Below, one piece after another: positions 1 to 14,126 of a stretch of 64,000 nt of DNA. How positions within the stretch are numbered: position 1 is the stretch's first letter; each line of letters starts with the position of its first letter. The DNA is taken from assembly GCA_014898415.1 (NCBI GenBank), contig RCTD01000018.1, positions 1,121,001 to 1,185,000 on the forward strand, read 5' to 3'. A program made the translations under genes and the position numbers. The notes beneath the pieces were generated by a model, which saw only the letters and a list, made by a program, of their open reading frames with translations, ran no database searches and had not been told where the DNA came from. The DNA is from Stromatinia cepivora. Taxonomy: Eukaryota > Ascomycota > Leotiomycetes > Helotiales > Sclerotiniaceae.

Positions 1-279
1 GTCTGGTAGTACTTTTTACTTTAGGTCTTGCCGCCACTTTTGGAATTAAATTCAATTGGTCGAGAATGCTAAGGAAAAACCTCTTTGAAGCTGTAGATAA
101 CGAATACCCACCAATTCATGTGTCAAGGTTTTTCCTCTGATAACCACCACTATTTGTATCATAAAATTGAGATTGGGGACAAGTCGTGTGAAAACTATTG
201 AAAAATCTGAATAAATTCACATTTCTCCATCATAATACTTTGCTACATCTCACTCTGATTTTCAACTCGACCTTTTACA

Positions 280-1539
280 ATGGCTTTCACCATATCTCGG
301 CTTACAGAAGACGATATTCCTGGCGCTGTGAGCGTTATTCAGGAAGCATTCAAAGAAGACCCTTACAATCTTTGGATTTACAATGACCGATCTAAGGTAA
401 ATAATTCTCATTTGTTCATGTTCAATTTTGCTCTGATTATACTCTTTTCTTCAAGTGTTGTATTGTAGCAAGCGATTGTTCCCCTTCGTCTTTAATTACC
501 TTGACTCGCTGAAATCATGGCGAGGGCGTGTTTCGTGATACCTGATACTATCATGTTTGTTCGCCATTGACATAGATTATGACAGCTGAACCTAGTCAGA
601 AACTCGGTATCTCTTGACATTCGATGTCGATGGGGAATTCGAAACGGCTTGTTCTATGTTGCTAAAGACTCTGAAAGCCAACGAATTTTAGGCGTTGCAA
701 TGTGGTTGCGACCTAAACCTTCTGGAACGCCAGAAACATGGGCAGAATGGCTTGATAGTTGGAAAATGTGGTTTCAACAAGCAGGCATGAATATTTGGTA
801 CGGTCGAGGTGGCTTAAATGTAAAGGTAAGAAAGCTAAACCATATCGTATATTCTGCCTTCTTTCCTTAGCAGGAGCCTCAAAGTCATGAGAGTGCCATT
901 TGTCTTGCTGCATTGTCCGCAATCTTCTTCAGTTTCGTGGGTAATTGCGGTATGGACTTCAACCTAGTTGCTAGGATTGTGTTTGGGAAGAAACTCTATT
1001 CGAGATGAGACTGTAGAATATCTTTTGCCAAGTCCTACAAGCAACAAGCAAGGCATGCAAGCAATGGCCAAGTCAGCCCTACCATATTGCTTTCGAACGT
1101 TTCTCCAATCCTTTGCAACGTATTCTATCTTCATCACAATTCCTTGCTATGAAATCATGACGACCCTCGAAGGAATACTAACGCAATTTCGCCACAGCGT
1201 TATTATATTTGGAAGAACAGGCAAGCAGAAGCTCAATCCGAGATTTGGACCGATCCTCGAGGATATTTCTTTCTGAACATAATGGTTGTTCATCCTGACG
1301 CCCAAGGGAGGGGAATTGGAAAGGCATTAGCCAGGGAAGTAACAAATGTTGCTGATGCAGAAGGACAAAGATGCTATCTTGAATCTAGTCGGGATATTCC
1401 CAACATGAAGATATACGAATCCTTCGGATTCCACTTTGAAAAGAAGATGGTTTGTGATGATGAAGGTGACACTTGCAATATCTATTGTATGGTCAGAGAA
1501 CCACGAACGGAGTTGAAAGGGTCCAAGAAGGATGTATGA
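280..1539 (+). CDS. GNAT-family N-acetyltransferase, 3 exons
   Basis: This gene encodes a predicted acetyl-CoA-dependent N-acyltransferase of the GCN5 (GNAT) superfamily; the substrate is unknown. Exons are 280-396, 586-825 and 1198-1539, all in phase 0, giving about 232 aa. The N-terminus (FTISRLTEDDIPGAVSVI) is a typical beta1-alpha1 of fungal GNATs. The acetyl-CoA loop Q-G-R-G-I-G-K-A sits in exon 3, after strand 4 (NIMVVHP). The C-terminal half (YESFGFHFEKKMV) is the usual GNAT beta6-beta7 region. Exon 2 was started at 586 because this keeps the frame and yields a RCRWGIRNGLFYVAKD stretch like other fungal members. The second intron, 372 nt, is unusually long for this window; a further small exon inside it cannot be excluded. 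The ATG at 280 is the first plausible start. The fold is confident, the function is not. Confidence 0.82.
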
Positions 1540-2543
1540 GACTGCAGGTCTCTATACTACTGCAGTTGCAGATGCCAGACGGTCATTCTTCTCCGCTAAA
1601 CCGTAAAGGGTCATCGTTGTCGTTCTCGCCCGCATTAGATGGACCTTGAAAGCCATGTTACTTGGACAACTCCAATTCCACAAGACTTGAAATGGCTGGC
1701 TAATCATTATTGACACTTTTCAATGGTTCGGCAATCCCGTGAACTGTCCAAGATCTCCGAATAACGGAGAGAGAGTTTGTAGATAGTACCGGGTGGTATT
1801 ATAATATATGCTCCATGAAGGATGATTTCACCTGAGCTTTTATTTCTGGGGCTACTGTGAGCCCGTTCAATATCTAGGTACAATGGACCATGTTAAAAGA
1901 TAAGGCGCCGAGACTCTGAATCTGGTGGCAGACTCCACATACGTGACATTTTCGAGCAGGAGCGAAGAAAATTATATTGCAGTGTCACCGAAGTACCTCC
2001 TAATAGATAGGTAGTAGACGCACGATTGCACAATTTCAACATCTACCTTGGTTGATACGGTAAGGTTACTTGACTTCTTTTCTTTTTAATACGGACAGTA
2101 CCGGAACTGACATCCAGGTCAATAAATAAATACTTGGGAAAATTGATTAAGTTGCGATACCGGTATATGAGTGATTTATCCAGACTCCAGACTCCAGACT
2201 CTAGACTCTAGAGTGTTATCTTTTGTTGGAATTGTTTCCGAGGTTATTTGTTCAATTTTTCACGGGTGCTCATGCGCATACCCATCTATATTGAAGCATT
2301 ATTGCATTTGGTGAGAAAGAAAGAAGCTGAGTGAGGCTTGGTGAGCTTATCTTTTTATCGGCTCCGGGTGCGTAATTTTATCCTTGCAAATTTTAGCTTG
2401 GAATCTTGATCCTAGCTTTTATCAAAATAAAAATTCCCTCTCAGTTGATAATTTTATATTTTTGACTTTCATTGTACTTCTCCATCACTCCACGAGTCCT
2501 CCTAAAAACCCTTTCCTCCTCCAATTTCAGGAGTTTTAGGAGT
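1540..2543. other. Intergenic spacer
   Basis: Nothing coding is recognisable here. It holds the GNAT 3' end and the 5' region of the NADH dehydrogenase gene. A short degenerate tandem of 7-mers (cagactc/tagactc) lies at about 2180-2213. The last 100 bases are T-rich and pyrimidine-rich, as is common in front of fungal start codons. Confidence 0.6.
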
Positions 2544-4386
2544 ATGGCGTTAGCGACAAGAATGATGAGGTTACCAACATCAGCTGTTGGTATTCGCACT
2601 ATCGCTCAACGATCATATGCGACATCAAATCGGGCCCTTCTCTCACATGCGCGACCCAACGCCCGAGTCAATGTTGACAAGAGCGAAATCTCTAAAATTG
2701 CTCAACGTACCTACGCAGATGTTGCTCCTGTTAATGTCAAGAAACCCAAACGATTTCGATTCTTGACATACACTTGGCGCCTTACATATTTGTCTTTGAT
2801 CGGAGGAGCCACTTATCTTGGTTATGAAGTTTGGGAGCTTCGACATCCAGAGGAGCAATTCCAGCCAGATCCAACCAAGAAGAATTTGGTCATTCTTGGT
2901 ACGCACAATACGTGTCTCCACTTTCCATATGGATAGCTGACATCAATTGGCTAGGTACTGGATGGGGTGCTGTGTCTCTTTTGAAAAAGCTCGACACGGA
3001 AAACTACAATGTCATTGTTATCTCTCCACGAAACTACTTCCTGTTTACCCCTCTTTTGCCATCATGCACAACCGGTACCGTCGAGCACAGATCTATCATG
3101 GAGCCTATTCGAAGCATAACCAGACACAAGAAGGCTGCTGTTAAGTTCTACGAAGCCGAGGCCACCAAAATCGACCCTGAGAAGAAAACTATCTCGATCA
3201 ACGACAATTCTGATGTTAAAGGGGCTTCCCATACTACCGAAGTCTCATATGATATGTTGGTTGTAAGTGTTGGTGCGGAAAATGCTACTTTTGGAATTCC
3301 CGGTGTCAGAGAGCACTCATGCTTCTTGAAGGAGATTGGTGACGCACAAGCAATCAGGAAGAAGATCATGGACTGTGTAGAGACAGCTACTTTCAAGGAC
3401 CAATCTCCAGAGGAGGTTGAGCGTCTGTTGCACATGGTTGTCGTTGGAGGTGGACCCACCGGTGTCGAATTTGCTGGTGAGCTTCAAGATTTCTTCGACC
3501 AAGATATTAAGAAGTGGGTTCCAGAAATCAGCGACAAGTTCAAGGTTACTCTCATCGAAGCTCTTCCAAATGTTCTTCCTATGTTCTCCAAGCAATTGAT
3601 TGAATACACCGAGTCTACTTTCAAAGAAGAGAAGATTACTATCAAGACCAAGACAGCCGTCAAGAAGGTCACCGATAAGACAGTCGAAGCCGAGGCCACT
3701 GGACCAGATGGAAAGAAGTTCACTGAGGTCATGCCTTACGGTCTCCTTGTATGGGCCACCGGAAACGCTGTCCGCCCTGTCGTCAAGGATCTCATGGCAC
3801 AAATTCCTGCTCAAAAAGATTCAAGAAGGGGTCTCGCCGTGAATGAATATCTTGTTGTCCAAGGAACTAAGGACATCTGGGCCACTGGGGATTGTGCAGT
3901 GGCAGGATATGCACCAACAGCTCAAGTCGCATCACAAGAGGGAGCTTTCTTAGCTCGTTTGTTTAACACAATGGCGAAGACCGACACTATCGAACATGAA
4001 ATTCAGGAATTAAGTTCTTCCTTGAACCTTGGCCCTGGAAACGCTGCCGAGATAGCGAAAGAGATTGAAGCACACGAGAAGCAATTGAGGAGAATCAAGG
4101 ACATCAAGCCATTCCACTACACACATCAAGGTTCCTTGGCATACATTGGTAGTGAAAGAGCCGTTGCTGATGTCAGCTGGTTGAATGGTAACTTTGCTAC
4201 TGGTGGTAATTTGACATATTTGTTCTGGAGAAGTGCATACTTGAGCATGTGCTTTAGCAGTAAGTTTTTCAGCCCTTTACCTCCCACTTTTTCTTACTAA
4301 CATATATTCCAGCACGCAACCGTGTTTTGGTGGTCCTCGACTGGCTTAAGTCTAAGACTTTTGGTCGTGACGTTTCCAGAGAATAG
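2544..4386 (+). CDS. Mitochondrial alternative (type II) NADH:ubiquinone oxidoreductase
   Basis: This is a rotenone-insensitive NDH-2 enzyme that passes electrons from NADH to ubiquinone without proton pumping, on the inner mitochondrial membrane. Exons are 2544-2898, 2955-4259 and 4313-4386, giving 577 aa. The first 60 residues are rich in R, S and A with no acidic residues, as in a mitochondrial presequence. A hydrophobic segment (LTYLSLIGGATYLGYEVW) follows just before the FAD dinucleotide fold, whose G-x-G-x-x-G (ILGTGWGAVS) is split by intron 1. The second, NADH-binding fold has VVVGGGPTGVEFAGEL. The C-terminal GNLTYLFWRSAYLS region matches the membrane-anchoring end of the family. No EF-hand insertion is visible. 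An in-frame ATG lies 24 codons upstream at 2472; 2544 is preferred because it opens a better presequence. Family assignment is firm; external (NDE-like) versus internal (NDI1) orientation is not decided. Confidence 0.93.
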
Positions 4387-6128
4387 ATGATGAGAGAAGG
4401 GACAAAAAGAAAAATGGCCGGCTGGTCGGGATAGATGGGAATCGGGAGCGCATGTAACAAATAACGAATTTTCGGGATAGACTGGTTTGGTTTCTTCTTG
4501 AATTTTGCAATGGTGTTTTTTATAGAATTTCCGGCTCGAGCTCATGGCGAGTCATTCGGGGAGTTCGAGGGAGCGGCAATATACGATGAGAATCGAATGA
4601 ACATGATCGTTTTTTCTCCTTCTACTATCGAGAATTTATACTTAGGGGTGTGATATCATGGGTACAATAAGGATTTATATAGATGCTTGTATCTATCAAA
4701 ACAGCATACTCCCCTCCGTCTGTGCACCCTTTTAACCTTCTCCACTGCAAAAAATGACTAGAGCACTTCCTATTTCTAGTATCGTAGCCTCGTTGGTAAT
4801 AAATGTAGATTGTAATTTGCCCTTCCTCTACGCCAATCCTGTCCATGAGCGCGCGCGGAACCAAAAGGATAAGTAGGTATTGTACCATTGTTTTAAGAAA
4901 TTCATGATCATCTCTAATTCTTCCCACATAGCATGGTGCTGAGATAATCGTAAAAGGCATATCATTCACTATCTCACTCTACCAACAAATGATCATTCCA
5001 AAATTGGTAACTCAACAACACGCAAACAAAGTATGCATAATCAATAATCTAGAACTTTCTAGAACACATGAGCAATGAAAAGGACTTTCTCGTCCTTCAA
5101 GATACTCCGTACACAAGAATCGTGGGAGCCACCATATATATGTCCTGAAACGTAGTACCGGGTAAGCAAGTTTGCCTCATCTTTAGTGTACCATCGGCAA
5201 ACTTTTTTCTTTCGTCAGAGAATGCCGAGATGGGATACCAATGAATTTAAAAACTTTGAAATTGAGCTTAGGGTTCTAAACCTACGTTTATATGCTTTTA
5301 AATATTGGCTGGTGGAAGGAACTAGTGGTATTTGAATGATGCGCGGTCCTGACAAGTTGGATTTTGGTAAGTCTTAGTTCCGGCGAATGCTCTCAAGCCT
5401 CATATCCCGAGATGGTTGTTTGTATGTAGGTACTAGCTAGGTAGGTGGTCATGAAGAAAAAAAAATTATTGAACACTAGGCTCCTAGGTAATAAAAAAAT
5501 GAATGAAAATGCACAAGTAAATATTATTGTAATGTGCTAAATGAAAATATGAAAGATGACAGACAACATTATATAAAATTAGAGGATTCTACAACATTCT
5601 TTGCCATGCGAGGCTGATGACTTATTAATTGAACCTTGGAACATAACTCATAACTCTTTACTGTACTTTCCCGTAGCAGGCATGCTACAACCTTATGCGT
5701 GGCCTTCTCGTTGCCTAGTTTATCGATTATTCACCCATTTATTACCTACGCCAGACAGACACCTTACAAAAACAAAAATTAGATTTGCACACTGTACTAA
5801 GCGGAAGAAACCAATAGAAAGAATCAGGCTATCTACTGACTTAGCGTGCTTCCGTCATATTCTAAGAACGCTACCCTTAAACTACAATACCCTTAAGCTG
5901 TCTTGATCTCCAACACAACATCTTTCTTTCCATAAATTCTTACAAAGTCATCCATCCATCCATCCTTCCTTCCTGAAGATCAATCTATCTTCCATCCATC
6001 CATCCATCCTTCCTACTTTGATCAAGAAGTTTTTAATATCGGCAATCGTCAACACTGGGCGATTTCAAAAGATAAACTATCAAAATCTTTAGAGCTGTTA
6101 CCGACTGTTAAGGTCAATATTTATCAAA
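4387..6128. other. Intergenic spacer and CDC48 leader
   Basis: I see no credible gene; the open frames here are short and lack homologous-looking content. The stretch from about 5910 to 6015 is pyrimidine-rich with repeated catccatcc/ttcc motifs directly upstream of CDC48, probably promoter or 5' UTR sequence. Confidence 0.55.
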
Positions 6129-8903
<2,775 letters not shown>

Positions 8904-9805
8904 ATATGTACTCTTAATATTTTTCTACGTCATCTACAGCATACACATGAGAACCCAACGAAAGATTGGGAGGGCATCTGGCCCGTTGGACTTTGATATG
9001 GGCTCTATGACATTCAACATAGCAAAGTTTCATTCATAACCCCTAACGTCATTGTATCAAGCCAAGAGTTGCGAGAGGCATGGAGATTTTCATTCATGGC
9101 GATATATGGTCAAGGTGGTGCCGTTAGCATAGAATGCGTTATAAAAACACATTTCATAAAACCTTTTTTCACATTATTGGTGAAACGATTATTCTAAGAT
9201 ATAATGAAGTATAAAGACCTACAGAGATACCCATTCCAGAACGCCTCTTGAGTATGTATGGAGCTATGGAGCTTCGACTTATTTTACATGATATCCTATG
9301 CAATCACCGTAGAGGATCTCCAACCTAATATATCATTTCATCTCCCAATCCTAATTCCCCAAATGTCCTTTTGCACGCCTTGTATATATACCCCAGATGT
9401 GATGTGATATAATGTGATGTGATGATTGCTTATGTTGGAGACATCCCTTTCTCTGCTTTGACTCTGTAGTACCCATCCAGAACGCAGAACGATGTATGTA
9501 TGGGAGAAGGATATCTACCTAGGGAAAGTTCTGGATGTTGGTGTAGGTTTGTTGATATCCATGTCCATGTCCAGATTCGCTGTGCGTATATATCGAGGAG
9601 GGACACCCCAATAGATGCAGCTTGTTTGCTTGCTTGCTATTGAGATATATATCCCCTGCCGCCGCCCCCCTGCCCTTTTGTTCCTTGTCTCTATACTCTG
9701 TACCCATCTTAGATCCTCATTCCCAGAAATTACCATCATTTATCATTCCCCATCCCTCATTCCCAAGAACCCAAACGAGAAAACGACAACACCCCAACCA
9801 ATTCT
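8904..9805. other. Intergenic region between convergent genes
   Basis: This region holds the 3' flanks of CDC48 (+) and of the Sus1-like gene (-). I see no gene in it. Short gatgtgat-type repeats occur around 9400-9425. Confidence 0.6.
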
Positions 9806-10399
9806 TCACTCCACAACTTCACACACAGCCTCTAACGACTCCCTCGTAATTCTCACTCCCTCCTCTACCACATTTTTCGGCAACGCAAGACTTTGTCCGC
9901 GTTCGCCACGACCTTTTGCAGCGCCTTCTTTTTCTTTCTTGTCTTTTTCTTTTTCCTTGTCTACAGATGTAGATGTGGATGTGGATGTGGAACCATTAAC
10001 GCCATTGGTAGAAGAGGATTGCGCAAGTGTATCGGCTCGTATGTCTTCGAGGACTTTGGCCATGAGAACGGGGAATGTGGTGTAGTTTCCTGAGCGGAGG
10101 AGGGTGAGGGCGTGGGTTTGGATTAGGGTGGGCCAGTTGGTGGGGGAGGAGTGCAGGGAGTGGAGGAGGGTTTCTTGGATTCTGTGGGGTGGTTAGTGAG
10201 GGGTTTTGGGGGAGGGGGGTAGGAAGGGGGAAGGGGGAAGGGGGAAGGGGGAAGAGGGAAGAGGGACATACTTTGCTACATGCCCATCTTTTAATAATAT
10301 AGAGTTTATTTGTGATCGTAAATCTGCATCTTGGGTTGTGGGGGTATAGTTTGCGGCGCTCTTGGATACGCGGACAGGAGTGGTGGGTTCGGATGCCAT
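9806..10399 (-). CDS. Small ENY2/Sus1-like protein (tentative)
   Basis: Exons on the minus strand are 10399-10272 and 10181-9806, giving 167 aa. The body is all-helical in appearance: DLRSQINSILLKDGHVAK, then IQETLLHSLHSS, then NWPTLIQTHALTLLRSG, then FPVLMAKVLEDIR, and at the end LPKNVVEEGVRITRESLEAV. This order, including a final helix introduced by LP-x-x-V-x-x-E-x-x-x-R-I, parallels ENY2/Sus1, the small helical subunit of the SAGA deubiquitinating module and the TREX-2 mRNA export complex. Family members are usually about 95-100 aa. Here the extra length is a low-complexity insert (ST repeats followed by alternating KE) between helices 4 and 5 plus a longer N-terminus. An ATG at 10423 adds eight residues in frame; 10399 is preferred. 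The assignment is by pattern only, since residue identity is low. A different helical protein is possible. Confidence 0.55.
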
Positions 10400-12080
10400 T
10401 GTGAGTGACTGAGTGGTTTGCAAATTCGGAGTTGGATGTTAGGTATTATTGTTGGTATTGCGTGTATAAGAGACACACAAGAACCTGGCTGGGTTTTCCG
10501 GGAGACTCTGCGGTAGATGGATAATTGATAGGAGCGTAGATGAAAAGATAGTCTGAAGATCGAATTTCTGAAGGGGAATGAAGATCTGGTTCAGAATTGT
10601 TCTCGTGCTGTGGAATTGGTGTCTTGTTGGAGTATGATTTCTGGTACCTCGTCGGCGAGGCTGGGTTGAAGGCTGAATTTTGTTTGTGTGTTGGACCAAT
10701 GAGGTAATTGGATGGGATTGGATGGGATTGGATGGGATTGGATGGGATTGGATGGGATTGGATGGGGATTTGGTGATCATGGGGTGTGGATATAGATTTT
10801 AATAGGGAATGTTGTTTAAGCGAGGGATGGTTTTCATTATTTTCATGGTTTGTAGTTTGGCATTTTTGATTCTAACGTGAGTATATCTTCATTTCTATTG
10901 TAATGCTGTATCGCTCAATGATGTAATTATTCCTCTGTCTAAAATAGATATCTACTTCGATTTGGACATTCATAAATCTATCTACGGAGTACAGCAAGAA
11001 TATATTCTATATGGGCGAAGCGAATTATTATTATCACACCCATGAACCATCAAATCCTTTGAATGTCCAATATCGAACACACCACTTTCCAAAAACTGAA
11101 ACCGTGAAACCCCTCACAGGTTTCATAGGCAAACAACCACACAAAGCCTATTCCATTCTCACCTGTTTTTCAAACGCGGTACTTCATTCCATTGGATGAG
11201 AGGATGACTTGTGCCTTGAATGAATGAATGAATGAATGATGAGAATGGGCGCTTCATCCAATGTCATGTTCAACTCAGGTCAATTCTTAAAAGGCCAAGG
11301 TATTTCTATCTTGAAAGATTGTCTTTCAAATGCCCCCGGAGTCGAATCAATGTAGGTTTTTTCCCTTTAACCTTTTATCTTTCTCCGGAGTGTTTGATCA
11401 ACTTGCTCCGTGGTTATTGTCCTTCCCGTTGATTGTCTTACTCCTTCTTATACTTTACTCTTCGCATACATACATTCTCCTGTTTCCCTCACCATTTGTT
11501 TCTAATTCGGCGACATTTTTTCATACTGTACTTCTCTTCTTTTCCCTATTTTTGCGTTCCTGTCATGATGCACCAGGAATCATTATGCACAGTGCCGTTG
11601 CCACTTCATATCAAATGAACACCTCATCATTATAACGGAACGAGGACCAAACGCTGAAGCATCGGAAGATCGTTTTTTTTCTCTCTCAAGAACTGCGTCA
11701 TCAGTCGGCAGGCACCGCTCTGGCACGAACTCTCTTTTGAAGTAAGATCACTTATCTTTTCAAAATAAATTCCAAGGCTCAATTGAGTCACATCAGACAA
11801 ATTACGTCGGAAAACAAGGCTATTGTGGTGTGTTGAGTCACAAACGAAAGACCTCGAACGTGACAAGTTTCAACTCCTGGCAGACTGGCAAACCCATTCG
11901 ACTTCCAACATCACGAATTGTCCGGAGAGTATTGTTCTGATCATTATCCCAATTCAATTATAGGATACATCATACACCCAAGATCTCCACCAGCAAGTTG
12001 ATCCAGCTTTGGGATACATTCGAAACTTTCTTCTTTGCAAGACCTAAAGGTCTACAAAGATACCACCAAAAACTTCCAAA
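10400..12080. other. Intergenic region between divergent genes
   Basis: This is the shared upstream region of the minus-strand Sus1-like gene and the plus-strand GPI-type protein gene. It includes a 10-bp minisatellite (annotated separately) and a tgaa run at about 11217-11238. I see no gene. Confidence 0.55.
10711..10770. repeat. 10-bp minisatellite, about 6 copies
   Basis: Five perfect head-to-tail copies of gatgggattg are followed by one variant, gatggggatt. The array lies about 310 bases upstream of the Sus1-like start codon, in its leader or promoter. Confidence 0.95.
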
Positions 12081-13061
12081 ATGCGGCGGCATGCTTCAAT
12101 GATCATCATCTGCCTGTTTTGCATTATACGCCTTACTAATGCCTTGTCACTTGCAAATTTTCAATTGGTCTCACCTACTGCAGTTTCACCGGGTTGTTTC
12201 CTGGAATATAATACTTTAATATCAACTTGCAAATTATCAGACTTCAACAACGGCTGCTCTCTCGCTTGTCAGTCGGCCTTAACTGCAAAAGCTACATGTG
12301 TCAAAAGTGCTTGTTCGGCAGATAATGTAAGTCCAAATACATTATTAGGAATCGTCAAAAATGGTGGAATCATTGCAGCTTTATGTCCAAATTTCAAATC
12401 TTCTACTACATCAACGACTACACTGGTAAAAACCTCGACCACGAGTGCGGAAACTACGTCGGCCAGTGTGACGACCGCGACGACGAATTCGGTGGTTATA
12501 ACTTCTACTACGTCGAGTTCGAGTTCACCACAAAGCTCTAGTTCGACTGCTCTTAGGACGACATTTTCTGCGCTGCCTACCACAGTGCAATCTACGAGTA
12601 CGGAAACTTCGAGTTTTTCTGAAACATTATCTTCTCAAACATCGCCTTCACAAAGGTTATCCTCTCAAGAATCATCTTCTCAATCGTCATCTTCTCAGTC
12701 ATCGTCCTCTCAAACATCATTATCCACTTCACTATCTACCACTCCATCAGAATCATCGTCATCTAGTTCTTCAGAATTAACAACATCTACTTCAAACACG
12801 AATACAAACACAACACCAACCACAACACAAACACAAACATCCTCATCCACCTCTACAAAAACCACGACATCAAAATCAAAATCAACAACCGCGACTGCGG
12901 CAGTGCCAAATAATGGGGATGGAATTAGTGGTGGTGGAAGCCCATTCGATATCGATGCCAATAGTGGAGGTCTGCCATCTGAAGTAGGTATGATATCTGG
13001 GGGCTGGCTTATAGGTGTGGGGTTGATTTATGGAGGGTTGGGGGTATGGTTTCTTATGTGA
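12081..13061 (+). CDS. Secreted Cys-rich, Ser/Thr-rich GPI-anchored-type protein
   Basis: A single-exon gene of 326 aa with the layout of a fungal cell-wall protein. The signal peptide is MIIICLFCIIRLTNALS-like. Residues about 30-110 form a small Cys domain with seven cysteines in the order PGC, STC, NGC, LAC, ATC, SAC and ALC. About 170 residues of almost pure Ser/Thr follow (SSSQSSSSQSS, TTSTT, NTNTNTT), expected to be heavily O-mannosylated. A GGG/NSGG-rich spacer and a hydrophobic C-terminal tail (GWLIGVGLIYGGLGVWFLM) follow, fitting a GPI-attachment signal or a single membrane anchor. The CFEM spacing is not satisfied, so I do not call it CFEM. It is likely a wall mannoprotein, sensor or adhesin-type protein; a Wsc/Mid2-like sensor is a less likely reading because the end lacks a clear cytoplasmic tail. 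The architecture is firm and the role is unknown. Confidence 0.8.
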   Translation: MRRHASMIIICLFCIIRLTNALSLANFQLVSPTAVSPGCFLEYNTLISTCKLSDFNNGCSLACQSALTAKATCVKSACSADNVSPNTLLGIVKNGGIIAALCPNFKSSTTSTTTLVKTSTTSAETTSASVTTATTNSVVITSTTSSSSSPQSSSSTALRTTFSALPTTVQSTSTETSSFSETLSSQTSPSQRLSSQESSSQSSSSQSSSSQTSLSTSLSTTPSESSSSSSSELTTSTSNTNTNTTPTTTQTQTSSSTSTKTTTSKSKSTTATAAVPNNGDGISGGGSPFDIDANSGGLPSEVGMISGGWLIGVGLIYGGLGVWFLM

Positions 13062-13554
13062 GGGGTGGAACTTTGGGATTATGGGATGGAATTAGTAGGA
13101 ATGGTAGCATTGGGTTGGACTTGGATATGATAATGTGTAGGAAAATCTTCTTGTCTTTTTTTTGGTTTGTTTGTTTGTACGATTAGAGGGGATCGCGGGG
13201 TAACTAATTCGGATTATGTGATCGTCTGGATTGTGATTGGATTTGGGAAGAGATGGAGAGAAGGGTTGCATTGCATCGCATTAGTTGGTGGCGCAATTTG
13301 TATATTATTTTACGACGTTATGAAATGGTTGAGAGGGGATGTGGAGAGATGAGTGGGAATGAATGGATGCTAGGTACATATGTGGATATTTGGATCTGGA
13401 TTTGGATCTGGATTTGAATACGAATACAGGGTACCATAGTATGACATCGTACTCTGTATATCAAAAACAGATATCTGAGCTTTGGTAGTAAGCAATAAAT
13501 GATTTAAATACTTTTATTCAAATATATTGTAGGAGAATATAAGGAGGATGCTAT

Positions 13555-13601
13555 GGTAATGGTAATAGTAATAGTAATAGTAATAGTAATAGTAATAGTA
13601 A
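13555..13601. repeat. Hexanucleotide microsatellite (TAATAG)n
   Basis: About six to seven units of taatag/taatgg run head to tail, followed by a T-run. Confidence 0.9.
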
Positions 13602-13912
13602 TTTTTTTGTTAATTTTGATCTTGGGGAGGAGGTGCTTAGATAGGTATATGGGTACGTAAGTAAGTACTTCCTTTCGTCTACAGTAGCATACCATCATCG
13701 ACACCATATCCTCGTCTGAACTTCCATTTTCGTTCTTCCTCCCTAACTTCACTTATTTCTTTCCCTCATACTTACTGTATGGAAATTATACATATTTTAT
13801 ACTTTATACTTTATGCTTTGTACCTTATATTTTATAAAGCCCCGCCCCTTATAAACCCCAATACTACTATCACTATCATCTATCCATCCATCCATCCATC
13901 CATCCACAACTC

Positions 13913-13991
13913 ACAACTCACATCTACTTCTACAACTCACATCTACTTCTACTACAACTCACATCTACTTCTACAACTCACATCTACTTCT
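13913..13991. repeat. 19-bp tandem repeat, 4 copies
   Basis: The unit acaactcacatctacttct recurs at 13913, 13932, 13954 and 13973, with a 3-bp insertion (act) between copies 2 and 3. A partial fifth copy follows. Confidence 0.92.
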
Positions 13992-14005
13992 ACAACTCAT
14001 ATCCA

Positions 14006-14126
14006 CCTCCTCCTCCCTCCTCCTTCCTCCTCCTTCCTCCTCCTTCCTCCTCCTCCTCCTCCTTCCTCCTCCTTCCTCCTCCTTCCTCCTCCTCCTCCTC
14101 CTCCTCTCCTCCTCCTCCTTCCTTCC
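14006..14126. repeat. 121-nt homopyrimidine tract (CCT/CCTT-type)
   Basis: Every base on the + strand from 14006 to 14126 is C or T, mainly cctcctcctt units. The tract is a mirror-rich homopurine-homopyrimidine block of the kind that can adopt triplex (H-DNA) structure. Confidence 0.93.

Noticed and set aside
968..1276. 102-codon + frame overlapping the GNAT intron
   Set aside because: It runs out of frame across the intron and into exon 3, and does not match the GNAT fold.
12269..12583. 104-codon frame antisense to the Ser/Thr-rich wall protein
   Set aside because: It mirrors the repetitive Ser/Thr codons of the sense gene and has no independent support.
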